Of a DNA stretch of 26,679 bases, positions 15,314-23,505 are shown one piece after another. The notes beneath the pieces are model-generated. The model had not been told where the DNA came from, ran no database searches, and was given only the letters and a program-made list of their open reading frames with translations. Within the stretch, counting starts at the first letter, position 1. Each line of letters opens with the position of its first letter. Location of the stretch: the NCBI GenBank assembly GCA_046757585.1, contig JBHHYR010000031.1, positions 1 to 26,679 of the forward strand. Reading direction: 5' to 3'. Source of the DNA: JBHHYR01 sp046757585 (GTDB lineage: Bacteria; Desulfobacterota; Binatia; HRBIN30). Both the position numbers and the translations under genes were made by a program.

Positions 15314-18300
15314 TCAGGCTCCCTGCGGCGAGGACGCACGCTGCCGTGCCGCAAGATACTGGTAGAGCTGCCACCGTGCGTCAACGTCCCGTTGTGCGGC
15401 AGCGAGCAGGCGTTTAGCCTCCTCAGGCTTGCTCTTGGTGAGCATCTTGAACCGGTTCTCTCTGTACAGGTACTTCTCCACTGGCATCCGGGGTGCCCGC
15501 GAGTCCAGCTGCAGGCGATTCTCCCCCTGCGCGGCCCGCGCCGGATTGAATCGATAGAGCAGCCACTGGCCGGTATCCACCGCGGCCTTCTGATTCTGCA
15601 TTGCGGTGGTCATGTTGATGCCGTGTGCGATGCAATGGCTGTACGCGATGATCAGCGACGGCCCGTCGTACGCCTCGGCCTCGAGAAACGCCCTCAGGGT
15701 GTGTTCATCCTTCGCGCCCATGGCGACGCGCGCGACGTACACGCTGCCGTACGTCATCGCAATCATACCCAAGTCCTTTTTGGGAGTGTGTTTCCCTGCA
15801 GCCGCAAACTTGGCGACCGCTGCGCGGGGGGTCGCCTTCGACATTTGGCCTCCGGTATTGGAGTACACCTCGGTATCGAGCACCAAGACATTCACGTTGC
15901 GCCCGCTAGCGAGCACGTGGTCCAAGCCCCCGAAGCCGATGTCATAGGCCCAGCCGTCGCCACCAACGATCCAGACACTGCGCTTCACGAGAACGTCCGC
16001 AAGGCTGAGGAGCTGCCGCGCATCGCTCGAGTCGATCGCCCGCAACCGCTCTTTCAGCGCGCTGACGCGCTGGCGCTGCTCGTACAGGTCTGCCTCGTCT
16101 TTTTCTTCCGCGGTGAGGATCGCGGCTGCCAGATCAGGGCCAACAGCGCTGGCAAGTTTCCGCAGGAGCTCCGTCGCAAACTCTTTCTGTCGGTCGATCG
16201 ACAGGCGGAAGCCGAGCCCGAACTCGGCGTTGTCTTCGAACAGCGAGTTGGACCATGCCGGGCCCCGCCCTTCGACGTTGTGCGTCCACGGTGTGGTCGG
16301 CAGGTTGCCGCCGTAGATCGACGAGCAGCCAGTGGCGTTGGCGATCACGGCGCGGTCGCCGAACAGCTGCGTGAGCAGCTTGATGTAGGGCGTCTCTCCG
16401 CAGCCAGCACACGCACTCGAGAACTCGAACAGGGGTTGCTGCACCTGTTGCTGGCGGATGGAAGCGACCTTCACCTGGCGGCGATCCAACTCGGGAATGG
16501 TCAAGAAGAAGCGCCAGTTCTCGCGCTCCTGCGCGCGCAACGGCGGCTGCGGGCGCATGTTGATCGCCTTGAGGCGGGTTTCGGACTTGTTCTTGGCGGG
16601 GCAGACATCGACGCAGATGCCGCAGCCGGTGCAATCTTCCGGGGCGACCTGGATCGTGTAGCGCAGCCCTTGCCACTCGCGGTCGCGCGCGGCCATCGAC
16701 TTGAACGTGGGCGGGGCCCCGTCCAGATATCGTGGCTCATACGCCTTGATGCGGATGACACTGTGCGGGCACACCATCGCGCACTTGCCGCACTCGATGC
16801 ACACCGGCGGATCCCACACCGGGATCTCCAAAGCAATGTTGCGCTTCTCCCACTTGGACGTGCCGGTGGGGTACGTCCCGTCAGCCGGCAACGCGCTCAC
16901 CGGCAACTCGTCGCCGCACCCGGCAATCATCTTGGCCGTCACCTCGCGCACGAAAGCGGGCGCTTCGGCCGGCACGGGCGGGGGCATCTCGATGGTACCG
17001 TCCGCGCGTGCAGGCACCGGCACCTCGAACAGGTGCGCCAGCGTGGCGTCCACAGCCGCGAAGTTCATCCGTACGATCTCATCGCCCTTGCTGCCATAAG
17101 TTTTTTCAATCGACCGCTTGATCGCGGCAACGGCGGCCTCCCTGGGCAACACGCCGGAGATTGCGAAGAAGCACACTTGCATGACCGTGTTGATGCGTGC
17201 GCCCATGCCACTCTCGCGTGCCACCTTGTAGGCGTCGATGACGTACAACTTCAGCTGCTTGGCGACGATCTGCTCCTGAACCGGCCGCGGTAGATGGTCC
17301 CACACGTCGGCCGGCCCGAAGGGGCTGTTCAACAGGAACGTACCCCCGGGCACGATGGCCGCCAGCATATCGTAGCGCTCGAGGAAGACCCATTGATGGC
17401 AGCCCACGAAGTTCGCCCGATGCACGAGATAGGTGGACCGAATCGGGTCGGGTCCGAAGCGCAGATGAGAGACCGTGACTGCCCCTGCCTTCTTTGAATC
17501 GTAGACGAAGTAGCCCTGCCCGTAGTTGCCGGTCTCCTCCCCGATGATCTTGATCGAGTTCTTGTTCGCACTCACGGTGCCGTCGGAGCCGAGACCATAA
17601 AACAGCGCGCGGATCACCGTGTCCGGCTCGATGGAAAATTCAGGCTCGTACGCGATACTGCTACCGGTCAGGTCATCGTGGATCCCGAGGGTGAAATGAT
17701 TCTTCGGCCGGTCTCTTGAAAGCTCATCAAACAAACCCTTGATCATCGCCGGCGTCAACTCCTTCGACGACAAGCCGTAGCGGCCGCCCGTGACCTTCGG
17801 GCGTCCCCGCAGCCTTCCCCACCCCTGCTCCATACCTTCCTGCAGCGCGGCCACGCAGTCGAGGTAGAGCGGTTCGCCCGCGCTGCCGGGCTCCTTGGTA
17901 CGGTCCAACACGGCTATCGCCTGCGTGGTGGACGGAAGGGCAGCCACGAAACAGCGCATGTCGAAGGGCCGGTACAGACGGACCTTGACCACACCGACCC
18001 TCGCGCCATGCTGGTTCAGCTCCTCGACGGTTTCATGCGCTGCCTCGGCCCCCGATCCCATCAGCACGATCACCCGCTCGGCGTCAGGGGCGCCGTGGTA
18101 GTCGAACAGGTGATAGCGCCGCCCAACTAGCGCCGCGAACCTATCCATGGCCTTCTGTGTGATCTCCGGACAAGCCGCGTAGTAGGGGTTGACCGTCTCC
18201 CGGGCCTGGAAGAACACGTCGGGATTCTGTGCCGTGCCCCGAACCACGGGCTGGTCGGGCGAGAGAGCACGTGCACGGTGTGCGAGCACGAACTCATCGT

Positions 18301-18886
18301 CGATCATGGCACGCAGATCGTCGCCGGAAAGAACCTGGATCTTCGACACCTCATGCGAGGTCCGAAAGCCGTCGAAGAAATGGACAAAGGGAATCCGGCT
18401 CTCCAGCGTCGCCGCCTGGGCAATGAGAGCAAAGTCCATGGCTTCCTGCACCGAGGCGGAGCACAGCAACGCAAAGCCGGTGGCACGGACCGCCATCACG
18501 TCACTGTGATCGTCGAAGATCGACAACGCCTGCGCCGCCACCGACCGTGTGGCCACGTGGAATACGGTCGGCGTCAGCTCCCCGGCGATCTTGTACATGT
18601 TGGGTATCATCAGCAGCAGCCCCTGCGAGGCGGTAAAGGTGGTCGCCAACGATCCGGTTTGCAAAGCGCCATGCACCGCCCCGGCCGCTCCCCCTTCACT
18701 TTGCATCTCCACCACTGACGGCACTGTACCCCAGATGTTCCGCCTGCCCTCGGAGCTCCAGGCGTCGGCCCACTCGCCCATCGGGGAGGACGGCGTGATC
18801 GGATAAATGGCAATGACTTCATTGAGGCGGTGCGCCACGGAGGCTACTGCCTCGTTCCCATCAAGGGTCACAAAACTGCTCTTCAT
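15314..18886 (-). CDS. nifJ: pyruvate:ferredoxin (flavodoxin) oxidoreductase, NifJ type
   Basis: Single-chain TPP and Fe-S enzyme converting pyruvate + CoA to acetyl-CoA + CO2 with reduced ferredoxin or flavodoxin; cytoplasmic. The 1190-aa protein has the full order. The pyruvate-binding domain I begins GNEAVASVAHRLNEVIAIYPITPSSPMGEW. The gamma-like domain contains FGLGSDGTVSANK-type LGSDGTVSANKNSIKIIG. Two 4Fe-4S sites are CIECGKCAMVC (from Cys696) and CTGCGICVDVC (from Cys752). The TPP domain carries the proximal cluster Cys in CAGCGETPY, NATGCSSIYGGN and SHCIAHGIN, and the TPP/Mg site GGDGWAYDIGFGG...DTEVYSNTGGQ. The frame extends to a GTG at 18994, but homology starts at the ATG at 18886. 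It is divergent from argA, with an operator-like promoter at 19021-19052. Confidence 0.96.
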   Translation of the reverse strand: MKSSFVTLDGNEAVASVAHRLNEVIAIYPITPSSPMGEWADAWSSEGRRNIWGTVPSVVEMQSEGGAAGAVHGALQTGSLATTFTASQGLLLMIPNMYKIAGELTPTVFHVATRSVAAQALSIFDDHSDVMAVRATGFALLCSASVQEAMDFALIAQAATLESRIPFVHFFDGFRTSHEVSKIQVLSGDDLRAMIDDEFVLAHRARALSPDQPVVRGTAQNPDVFFQARETVNPYYAACPEITQKAMDRFAALVGRRYHLFDYHGAPDAERVIVLMGSGAEAAHETVEELNQHGARVGVVKVRLYRPFDMRCFVAALPSTTQAIAVLDRTKEPGSAGEPLYLDCVAALQEGMEQGWGRLRGRPKVTGGRYGLSSKELTPAMIKGLFDELSRDRPKNHFTLGIHDDLTGSSIAYEPEFSIEPDTVIRALFYGLGSDGTVSANKNSIKIIGEETGNYGQGYFVYDSKKAGAVTVSHLRFGPDPIRSTYLVHRANFVGCHQWVFLERYDMLAAIVPGGTFLLNSPFGPADVWDHLPRPVQEQIVAKQLKLYVIDAYKVARESGMGARINTVMQVCFFAISGVLPREAAVAAIKRSIEKTYGSKGDEIVRMNFAAVDATLAHLFEVPVPARADGTIEMPPPVPAEAPAFVREVTAKMIAGCGDELPVSALPADGTYPTGTSKWEKRNIALEIPVWDPPVCIECGKCAMVCPHSVIRIKAYEPRYLDGAPPTFKSMAARDREWQGLRYTIQVAPEDCTGCGICVDVCPAKNKSETRLKAINMRPQPPLRAQERENWRFFLTIPELDRRQVKVASIRQQQVQQPLFEFSSACAGCGETPYIKLLTQLFGDRAVIANATGCSSIYGGNLPTTPWTHNVEGRGPAWSNSLFEDNAEFGLGFRLSIDRQKEFATELLRKLASAVGPDLAAAILTAEEKDEADLYEQRQRVSALKERLRAIDSSDARQLLSLADVLVKRSVWIVGGDGWAYDIGFGGLDHVLASGRNVNVLVLDTEVYSNTGGQMSKATPRAAVAKFAAAGKHTPKKDLGMIAMTYGSVYVARVAMGAKDEHTLRAFLEAEAYDGPSLIIAYSHCIAHGINMTTAMQNQKAAVDTGQWLLYRFNPARAAQGENRLQLDSRAPRMPVEKYLYRENRFKMLTKSKPEEAKRLLAAAQRDVDARWQLYQYLAARQRASSPQGA

Positions 18887-19020
18887 GCTCAATCCAGCTC
18901 CACTCCCGCCCGTTTCGTTCCGGACATTGATCGCTAGTACCAGTGAATCGGGACCAGCAAGAACGTTGCCGCGCGCGTTCGGTAGCGCCGGCACGGCACG
19001 CGCCCGCGGCGCGAATGCTT

Positions 19021-19052
19021 GATTCCTACACGCGGGAATCAGCGCGGGTCAA
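19021..19052 (-). promoter_or_regulatory. nifJ promoter with overlapping inverted-repeat operator candidate
   Basis: On the minus strand TTGACC (19052-19047), 18 nt, then TAGGAA (19028-19023). A perfect inverted repeat GATTCC-N8-GGAATC occupies exactly 19021-19040, covering the -10 and half of the spacer, the classic place for a repressor. The predicted leader to the ATG at 18886 is about 130 nt. Confidence 0.5.
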
Positions 19053-19094
19053 GAGCGATCGGCCTCGACGACGCAGCGCGCCGTACGCTGAGCA

Positions 19095-20390
19095 ATGACG
19101 GGCCCGAGCTATTATGATAGCGTCGTTATGATGGTGAGTTCTGCGCAAAACTCCGTACCAAGTGTCGAGGCGTTCGACGAAAAGCAGTTCTACCTGGAAG
19201 AGTTTCGCGGGCACACCCTGCTGTTCTCGATCCCCGTCGGCGAGTTGCAGGGTGACGAGGATTGGGAACGGCTCGCGGCGATCGTACGTGAACTGCTGAC
19301 CAACGGCACACGGGTCGTGATTCTGGTAGCCACGCCGGACAGTGCGAAGGGCGACCAGGTTCTGCGCCGACTGCAGCGGCGGCTCGGACAACGCATTTTC
19401 CGTCAGGAGACGATGCCACTTTTCCCGCAGCGAGGTGCGCGGACCGCTGCGTTCATCCCGCTCGAGGCGCACGCCTTGCGGACGCCACACGGGACAACCG
19501 CCCCGCTGGCGACGATTTGGATCACCCTGCGGCGGGGCCCGCTGCTGGTGGGTGTCGTCAGCGGCGTCACGCACGCCGCAGCAACACGGTTCGCGCAACA
19601 GGTTGGCACCCGCCTGCGCGTCCATAAGCTGATTCTGGTCGAACCGGCAGGCGGCGTCGTCGGCGCCGACGGCAGGCAGATCTCGTTCATGGATGAGACG
19701 ATGCTTGCCACCCTGTCGTCGGCGGGACAGGCGGAGTGGGCGGGGGTCGCGGATCGGTCCGCAACGTTCGCTGCCGTACGCGCGGCATTGCTCGGGGGAG
19801 TGTCCTCGGTAAATCTCTGCACCTTGCCGGGTGCAGCGCGGGAACTTTTCACCTACGAGGGGTCGGGAACGTTGTTCACCCTGGCCGACTACTGCACCGT
19901 GCAACGGCTCGGCATCGACGATTTCCAGGAAGTCGAACGCCTGATCGAACGCGGGCAGCGCGAGGGTGTGCTCCGACTCCGAACTCCCGACGAAGTCGCG
20001 CACCTGCTCATCAACGGGTATGGCGCAACGGTGGGGGCTCGGCACCTCTCGGGCATCTGCGCGCTGGTCACGGCGCCCTACGCCGCCGACCGCGCGGGTG
20101 AAGTGGTGGGGCTCTACACCATGACGCGCTTCAAGCACGAAGGTGTCGGGGCACGGCTAATGACGCGGCTCCTCGCCGATGCGCACGCGGCCCGCCTTGC
20201 GTACGTGTTTGCCTGCACCACCGAAGTACGTGCCCAGGTGTTTTTCGAACGCCAGGGGTTCCGGAGAGTGGGGCCGGGGGAGGTTCCGGCGGCGAAGTGG
20301 CAGTCCTACGACCCGCAACGCAAGAGCCAGGTCGCCGTGTTCCGCTTGGATCTCCTGGGGGGCGAGCAGCGAGAAGGTGCGCAGCGGTGA
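19095..20390 (+). CDS. argA: N-acetylglutamate synthase (ArgA-like, AAK-GNAT fusion)
   Basis: Acetyl-CoA + L-glutamate to N-acetylglutamate, the first step of arginine synthesis. The 431-aa protein has a degenerate amino-acid-kinase-like domain (about 25-250) that binds arginine in the family, then a GNAT domain (about 268-418). The join VSSVNLCTLPGAARELFTYE followed by GSGTLFT aligns with the same linker in classical ArgA. The C-terminal block FFERQGFRRVGPGEVPAAKW plus SYDPQRKSQV matches ArgA's W-F-x-E-R-G-F...Y-x-x-Q-R-K-S-K-V ending. The acetyl-CoA loop reads KHEGVGA. The N-terminal kinase loop lacks the GG motif, so no kinase activity is expected. Starts at 19128, 19131 or 19134 are also possible; a -10-like TATGAT at 19113-19118 would make them near-leaderless. 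Regulation by arginine is inferred only. Confidence 0.85.
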   Translation: MTGPSYYDSVVMMVSSAQNSVPSVEAFDEKQFYLEEFRGHTLLFSIPVGELQGDEDWERLAAIVRELLTNGTRVVILVATPDSAKGDQVLRRLQRRLGQRIFRQETMPLFPQRGARTAAFIPLEAHALRTPHGTTAPLATIWITLRRGPLLVGVVSGVTHAAATRFAQQVGTRLRVHKLILVEPAGGVVGADGRQISFMDETMLATLSSAGQAEWAGVADRSATFAAVRAALLGGVSSVNLCTLPGAARELFTYEGSGTLFTLADYCTVQRLGIDDFQEVERLIERGQREGVLRLRTPDEVAHLLINGYGATVGARHLSGICALVTAPYAADRAGEVVGLYTMTRFKHEGVGARLMTRLLADAHAARLAYVFACTTEVRAQVFFERQGFRRVGPGEVPAAKWQSYDPQRKSQVAVFRLDLLGGEQREGAQR

Positions 20391-21193
20391 TCATCGGCAT
20401 TGACATCGGCGGTTCCACCACCGACGCCGTGCTGCTCGACGACGACGTGCGCGTCGTCAGCGTCGAGGCCAACGACCCGGTCGCGGCCGCCGCTGGCGCC
20501 CTCGGAAAACTCGTGAACGACCTGCATCACCGCTTGAGCGACATCGGCGCCATCGCCGTCACCGGGGGACGCGCGCGCTTCCTCGGGGGCGACTTACTCG
20601 GCGTGCCGGTGCGCAAGGTCTCGGAGATCACCGCCATTGGTGTTGGCGGTTCCAGCCTGGCTCACAGGAAGGAGGCGTTGGTCGTCTCCATGGGAACGGG
20701 CACCGCGATGGTGTCGGTCAAAGACAAGGACATCACGCATGTCAGCGGCACGGGAGTCGGCGGTGGGACGCTGCTCGGACTGTCGAAGCACCTGCTCAAC
20801 GTGGCACGCCTGGAGACGCTCCAAGGGCTGGCCGAAGGTGGTGACCTGTCACGCATTGACCTCACCGTGGGGGACCTCGCCGGCGGGCCGGTGGGCAATC
20901 TGCCCGCTGACGCCACGGCCAGCAACTTCGGGAACCTGTCGTCCGACGCGACGCCGGAGGACAAGGCACGAGCGCTGGTGAACATGATCGCCGAGGTCAT
21001 CGTGGTGCTCAGCGTCACTGCCGCACGCGCAAGCGGATTGCGCGACATCGTGCTGACTGGCAAGCTACTACGCGTGAGGCCCTTCATCGAACGCATCACA
21101 GCGACTCGCCTGCTCTTCGACCGTCACTTCATCATTCCGGAGCACGCGGAGTTCGCCACAGCCATTGGCGCCGCACGCAGCTTGCGAGCGTAA
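20387..21193 (+). CDS. coaW: type II pantothenate kinase
   Basis: ATP-dependent phosphorylation of pantothenate, first step of CoA synthesis; cytoplasmic. The 268-aa protein is an ASKHA-fold kinase of the type II (staphylococcal/eukaryotic PanK) class rather than CoaA or CoaX. Phosphate-1 loop is IIGIDIGGSTTDAVLLDD. A Glu in the KVSEITAIG region sits at the family's catalytic Glu. Then come VVSMGTGTAMVSV, HVSGTGVGGGTLLGLSKHLL and DLTVGDLAG, followed by DATASNFGNL, all type II signatures. The C-terminus HAEFATAIGAARSL is also typical. The frame opens earlier, but homology begins at the GTG at 20387, which overlaps the argA stop as GTGA with AAGGTG about 7 nt upstream. Translation is therefore coupled to argA. 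BadF/hydantoinase-type ATPases are distant alternatives. Confidence 0.88.
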   Translation: MIIGIDIGGSTTDAVLLDDDVRVVSVEANDPVAAAAGALGKLVNDLHHRLSDIGAIAVTGGRARFLGGDLLGVPVRKVSEITAIGVGGSSLAHRKEALVVSMGTGTAMVSVKDKDITHVSGTGVGGGTLLGLSKHLLNVARLETLQGLAEGGDLSRIDLTVGDLAGGPVGNLPADATASNFGNLSSDATPEDKARALVNMIAEVIVVLSVTAARASGLRDIVLTGKLLRVRPFIERITATRLLFDRHFIIPEHAEFATAIGAARSLRA

Positions 21194-21208
21194 CGGAGAC
21201 AGCGGTAC

Positions 21209-21520
21209 ATGGCGCGAGCCTGTAAGACCATTGGAACTGCGTTGGCGCTCCTGGGGATGGCCGTGGCGCTGGTGTTCGTCGTTGTCATCGTGCACGATGA
21301 CGCTTACGGGCGTGCCGCCTTGGCCGCCGAGCGCAATCCGGGAAATGTCATGTACGAAGCTCAGTTTGGTGCCGCCAAAGTCCGGCGCGGTTTCCAGCTC
21401 GTGGGGATCATCGCGGGCATCCTGCTCGCGGTCAACGGAACAACACTGGTCGGTTTGGGCGTCGTCGCCGGACGCGGCGGCCGCAAGCGAAAGGACACGG
21501 CCCCCAGCGGCTCCCCATGA
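21209..21520 (+). CDS. small two-helix membrane protein, unknown function
   Basis: 103 aa, not recognised. Two hydrophobic helices are evident, at about residues 8-28 (IGTALALLGMAVALVFVVVIV) and 63-86 (FQLVGIIAGILLAVNGTTLV). A 35-residue polar loop with HDDAYGRAALAAERNP joins them, and the tail is basic (GRGGRKRKD). By the positive-inside rule both ends are probably cytoplasmic. It starts 15 nt after coaW with a GGAGA upstream, so it is likely cotranscribed with argA-coaW. No enzymatic motif is visible. Confidence 0.6.
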   Translation: MARACKTIGTALALLGMAVALVFVVVIVHDDAYGRAALAAERNPGNVMYEAQFGAAKVRRGFQLVGIIAGILLAVNGTTLVGLGVVAGRGGRKRKDTAPSGSP

Positions 21521-21568
21521 CTTGCCGGCCCGCTCCGTAACCGGCGTGTGAGACGGACACACGTGCCG

Positions 21569-22708
21569 ATGACCGTGTTCATTACCGGCGCGTCCAGCGG
21601 GATTGGTGCCGCCACGGCGCGTGCTTTTGGCCTTGCCGGCGCCCGGCTCGTGCTCGCCGCCCGGCGCTTCAGCCGACTGCGGCAGCTGGCGGCGGAGCTG
21701 CCCGTGCCCACGCATCTCATGGCGCTTGACGTACGGGACCGTGCTGCGGTCCACCGTACCGTGGCAGCCCTGCCGGAGGCGTTTGCACCGATCGACGTGC
21801 TGGTGAACAACGCCGGCCTGTCTCGGGGCCTCGAACCGCTGCACAGGGGAGCCGAGGACGACTGGGACGAAATGATCGACACCAATGTCAAGGGCTTGCT
21901 GTACGTGACCCGTGCGGTGCTCCCTGCGATGGTGGCGCGCGGGCACGGTCACGTCATCAACGTCGGCTCCGTAGCGGGGCACGACGGCTACCCTGGCGGC
22001 AACGTCTACTGCGCCAGCAAGGCCGCCGTACGTGCATTGAACAAAGCAATGCGACTCGATCTGCACGGCACCGGCGTCCGTGTCAGCACCGTAGACCCCG
22101 GGCTCGTCCCAACGGAGTTCAGCGAAGTCCGTTTCCACGGCGACCGCCTCCGTGCCGCGAGCGTGTACGAGAACACCCGCCCACTCACCGCCACTGACGT
22201 GGCGGAGGCCATTGTCTGGTGTGCTGGCCGGCCGCCCTGGGTCAACGTGGAAGAGCTGCTCTTGATGCCGACGGACCAGGCCGCGCCGGCACTGGTGCAC
22301 CGCCGTCCCCTTTCAGCCGCAGAGACTCAGGCGACCGCACCCTTGGCCGAGCGCTGGTTGCAGGCGTGGAACGCCCACGACGTGGACCGCATCCTCGCCC
22401 TGTACGCCACCGGCGCCCGGCACACCAGCCAGCACGTGCGTGCCATCACCGGTGGGGGTGACACGCTGCGCGGACGGGACGCCATCGGCGCGTACGTCCG
22501 CCGCAGCCTCCTGCAATATCCCTCTTTACGCTTCGAGCCGGTCTCCGTCGCCACTGGACCGTGGACCGTGGTGATCGAATATCGTGCCCACGGGGTTGGC
22601 ACCGGTGAGTCAACCGTGGAGCTGTTCGAGCTCGACGCCGACGGATTGATCGTACACGCGCGCGCGTATCAGGGGAGCATGGCCGCGGATGGGCCGCACG
22701 CAAGCTGA
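21569..22708 (+). CDS. short-chain dehydrogenase/reductase fused to a SnoaL-like domain
   Basis: 379-aa two-domain protein. Residues 1-245 form a classical SDR: nucleotide loop TGASSGIG (6-13), DVRD at 54-57, NNAG (80-83), Asn in DTNVKG (Asn106), and the catalytic Ser134, Tyr147 and Lys151 in VGSVAG and YCASK. The segment resembles YdfG-type NADP-dependent dehydrogenases. Residues 255-370 form an NTF2/SnoaL-like alpha+beta domain (AERWLQAWNAHDVDRILALY, GRDAIGAYVRRSL, DADGLIVHARAYQG). The two are joined by about ten residues. A GTG at 21548 is possible, but the ATG at 21569 starts the Rossmann strand directly. It lies 48 nt after the small membrane protein and converges on the 82-aa gene. The substrate is unknown; a fused SnoaL domain could be a cyclase-like or binding module. 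Confidence 0.88.
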   Translation: MTVFITGASSGIGAATARAFGLAGARLVLAARRFSRLRQLAAELPVPTHLMALDVRDRAAVHRTVAALPEAFAPIDVLVNNAGLSRGLEPLHRGAEDDWDEMIDTNVKGLLYVTRAVLPAMVARGHGHVINVGSVAGHDGYPGGNVYCASKAAVRALNKAMRLDLHGTGVRVSTVDPGLVPTEFSEVRFHGDRLRAASVYENTRPLTATDVAEAIVWCAGRPPWVNVEELLLMPTDQAAPALVHRRPLSAAETQATAPLAERWLQAWNAHDVDRILALYATGARHTSQHVRAITGGGDTLRGRDAIGAYVRRSLLQYPSLRFEPVSVATGPWTVVIEYRAHGVGTGESTVELFELDADGLIVHARAYQGSMAADGPHAS

Positions 22709-22734
22709 GGCGCACTTCAAACCGATGCCACGCT

Positions 22735-22983
22735 TTACTCCTTCTTCTTCAGCCGGTCGCGATTGGCATCGATGAAGGCCCGAAGCTCGCTGGCCACACC
22801 GAGCAGCTTATCCCACTGCTCTTGATAGAGCGTGACTGGAAACCGGCCTAGCCCGTAGACCGAAACGGCTCCTTTCTCCGAAACACGAAACGTGACGGCG
22901 CTGGGGCGCCCCCGAGCTTTGAGTGCCTCGTTCTCCGCCCGTAAGCGCTCGATCTCCCTCTGCAGTTCCTCGTCGGCCACCAT
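22735..22983 (-). CDS. small coiled-coil protein (82 aa), conserved hypothetical
   Basis: The N-terminal 25 residues form a leucine-heptad coiled coil (LQREIERLRAENEALKAR). A compact block follows (VTFRVSEKGAVSVYGLGRFP then VTLYQEQWDKLLGVASELRAFI) and a basic end RLKKKE. I recall similar small proteins in diverse bacteria but know no assigned function. It begins 10 nt after the stop of the NTF2-like gene, so the two form an operon. The ATG at 22983 is only 2 nt from GGAGG, while the following GTG (22980) is 5 nt away and could be the true start. Oligomerisation through the coiled coil is expected. Confidence 0.75.
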   Translation of the reverse strand: MVADEELQREIERLRAENEALKARGRPSAVTFRVSEKGAVSVYGLGRFPVTLYQEQWDKLLGVASELRAFIDANRDRLKKKE

Positions 22984-22992
22984 CGCCTCCAG

Positions 22993-23505
22993 TCACGGCT
23001 GCAGTGCTGTACGGTCGTAATAGAACCGTTCGCACACGATCTTGCCGTCTTGTGTTTCGTGAATAGCGACCTCGCTGAGGTCCGCTCGCTTGCCAGTCGC
23101 CGCAAATGTCACGTGGCCGGTCCATTCGATGATGATGGTGTTGCCACCGACCCACACCTTGCGTGCCCGCCACGACGAGTCGCTGACCGTTCGGCGCCAC
23201 CTTGCAAACTTGTCCTTGATGGCCTTGATCCCGACTGCAGGTGGCATGCCGGGTTCGATCGATTCGACCCCTTTGGCGTACAGCGCGAACGATGCGTGGT
23301 CGTCGTGCTTCACCGTCAGCTCCACAATGCGCCGAGCCAAGTCCCGGACAGGATTGGACGGGGGAGCCCGCCGAACGCTCGTGCGGGCACGAGGGTTCGG
23401 CGCGGCCTGCTTGCGCTGGGCCGGTGCGCCTGTCCTCGGTGCCACCCGGGACCGTTTGCGCGAGGCAGCCGGCCGGGTCTTCCTTGTAGGTCGCTTTTTC
23501 GCCAT
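22993..23505 (-). CDS. NTF2/SnoaL-like protein with histone-H1-like basic N-terminal tail
   Basis: 170 aa in two parts. Residues 1-50 are almost entirely Lys, Arg, Ala, Pro, Ser and Thr (MAKKRPTRKTRPAASRKRSR...), a low-complexity tail like those of bacterial histone-H1-like proteins. Residues 52-168 are an NTF2/SnoaL-fold domain: VRDLARRIVELTVKHDDHAS, then VESIEPGMPPAVGIKAIKDK, VWVGGNTIIIEWTGHVTF and AIHETQDGKIVCERFYYD. The tail suggests nucleic-acid or polyanion binding; it has no hydrophobic core and is not a Sec signal. A GGGAG lies 4 nt before the ATG. It leads a two-gene operon with the 82-aa coiled-coil protein. The pocket's ligand, if any, is unknown. Confidence 0.8.
   Translation of the reverse strand: MAKKRPTRKTRPAASRKRSRVAPRTGAPAQRKQAAPNPRARTSVRRAPPSNPVRDLARRIVELTVKHDDHASFALYAKGVESIEPGMPPAVGIKAIKDKFARWRRTVSDSSWRARKVWVGGNTIIIEWTGHVTFAATGKRADLSEVAIHETQDGKIVCERFYYDRTALQP

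Noticed and set aside
15311..17293. 660-codon open frame on the plus strand opposite nifJ
   Set aside because: It lies wholly antisense to a highly conserved enzyme, shows no recognisable domain, and is the usual by-product of strong GC bias at third codon positions.
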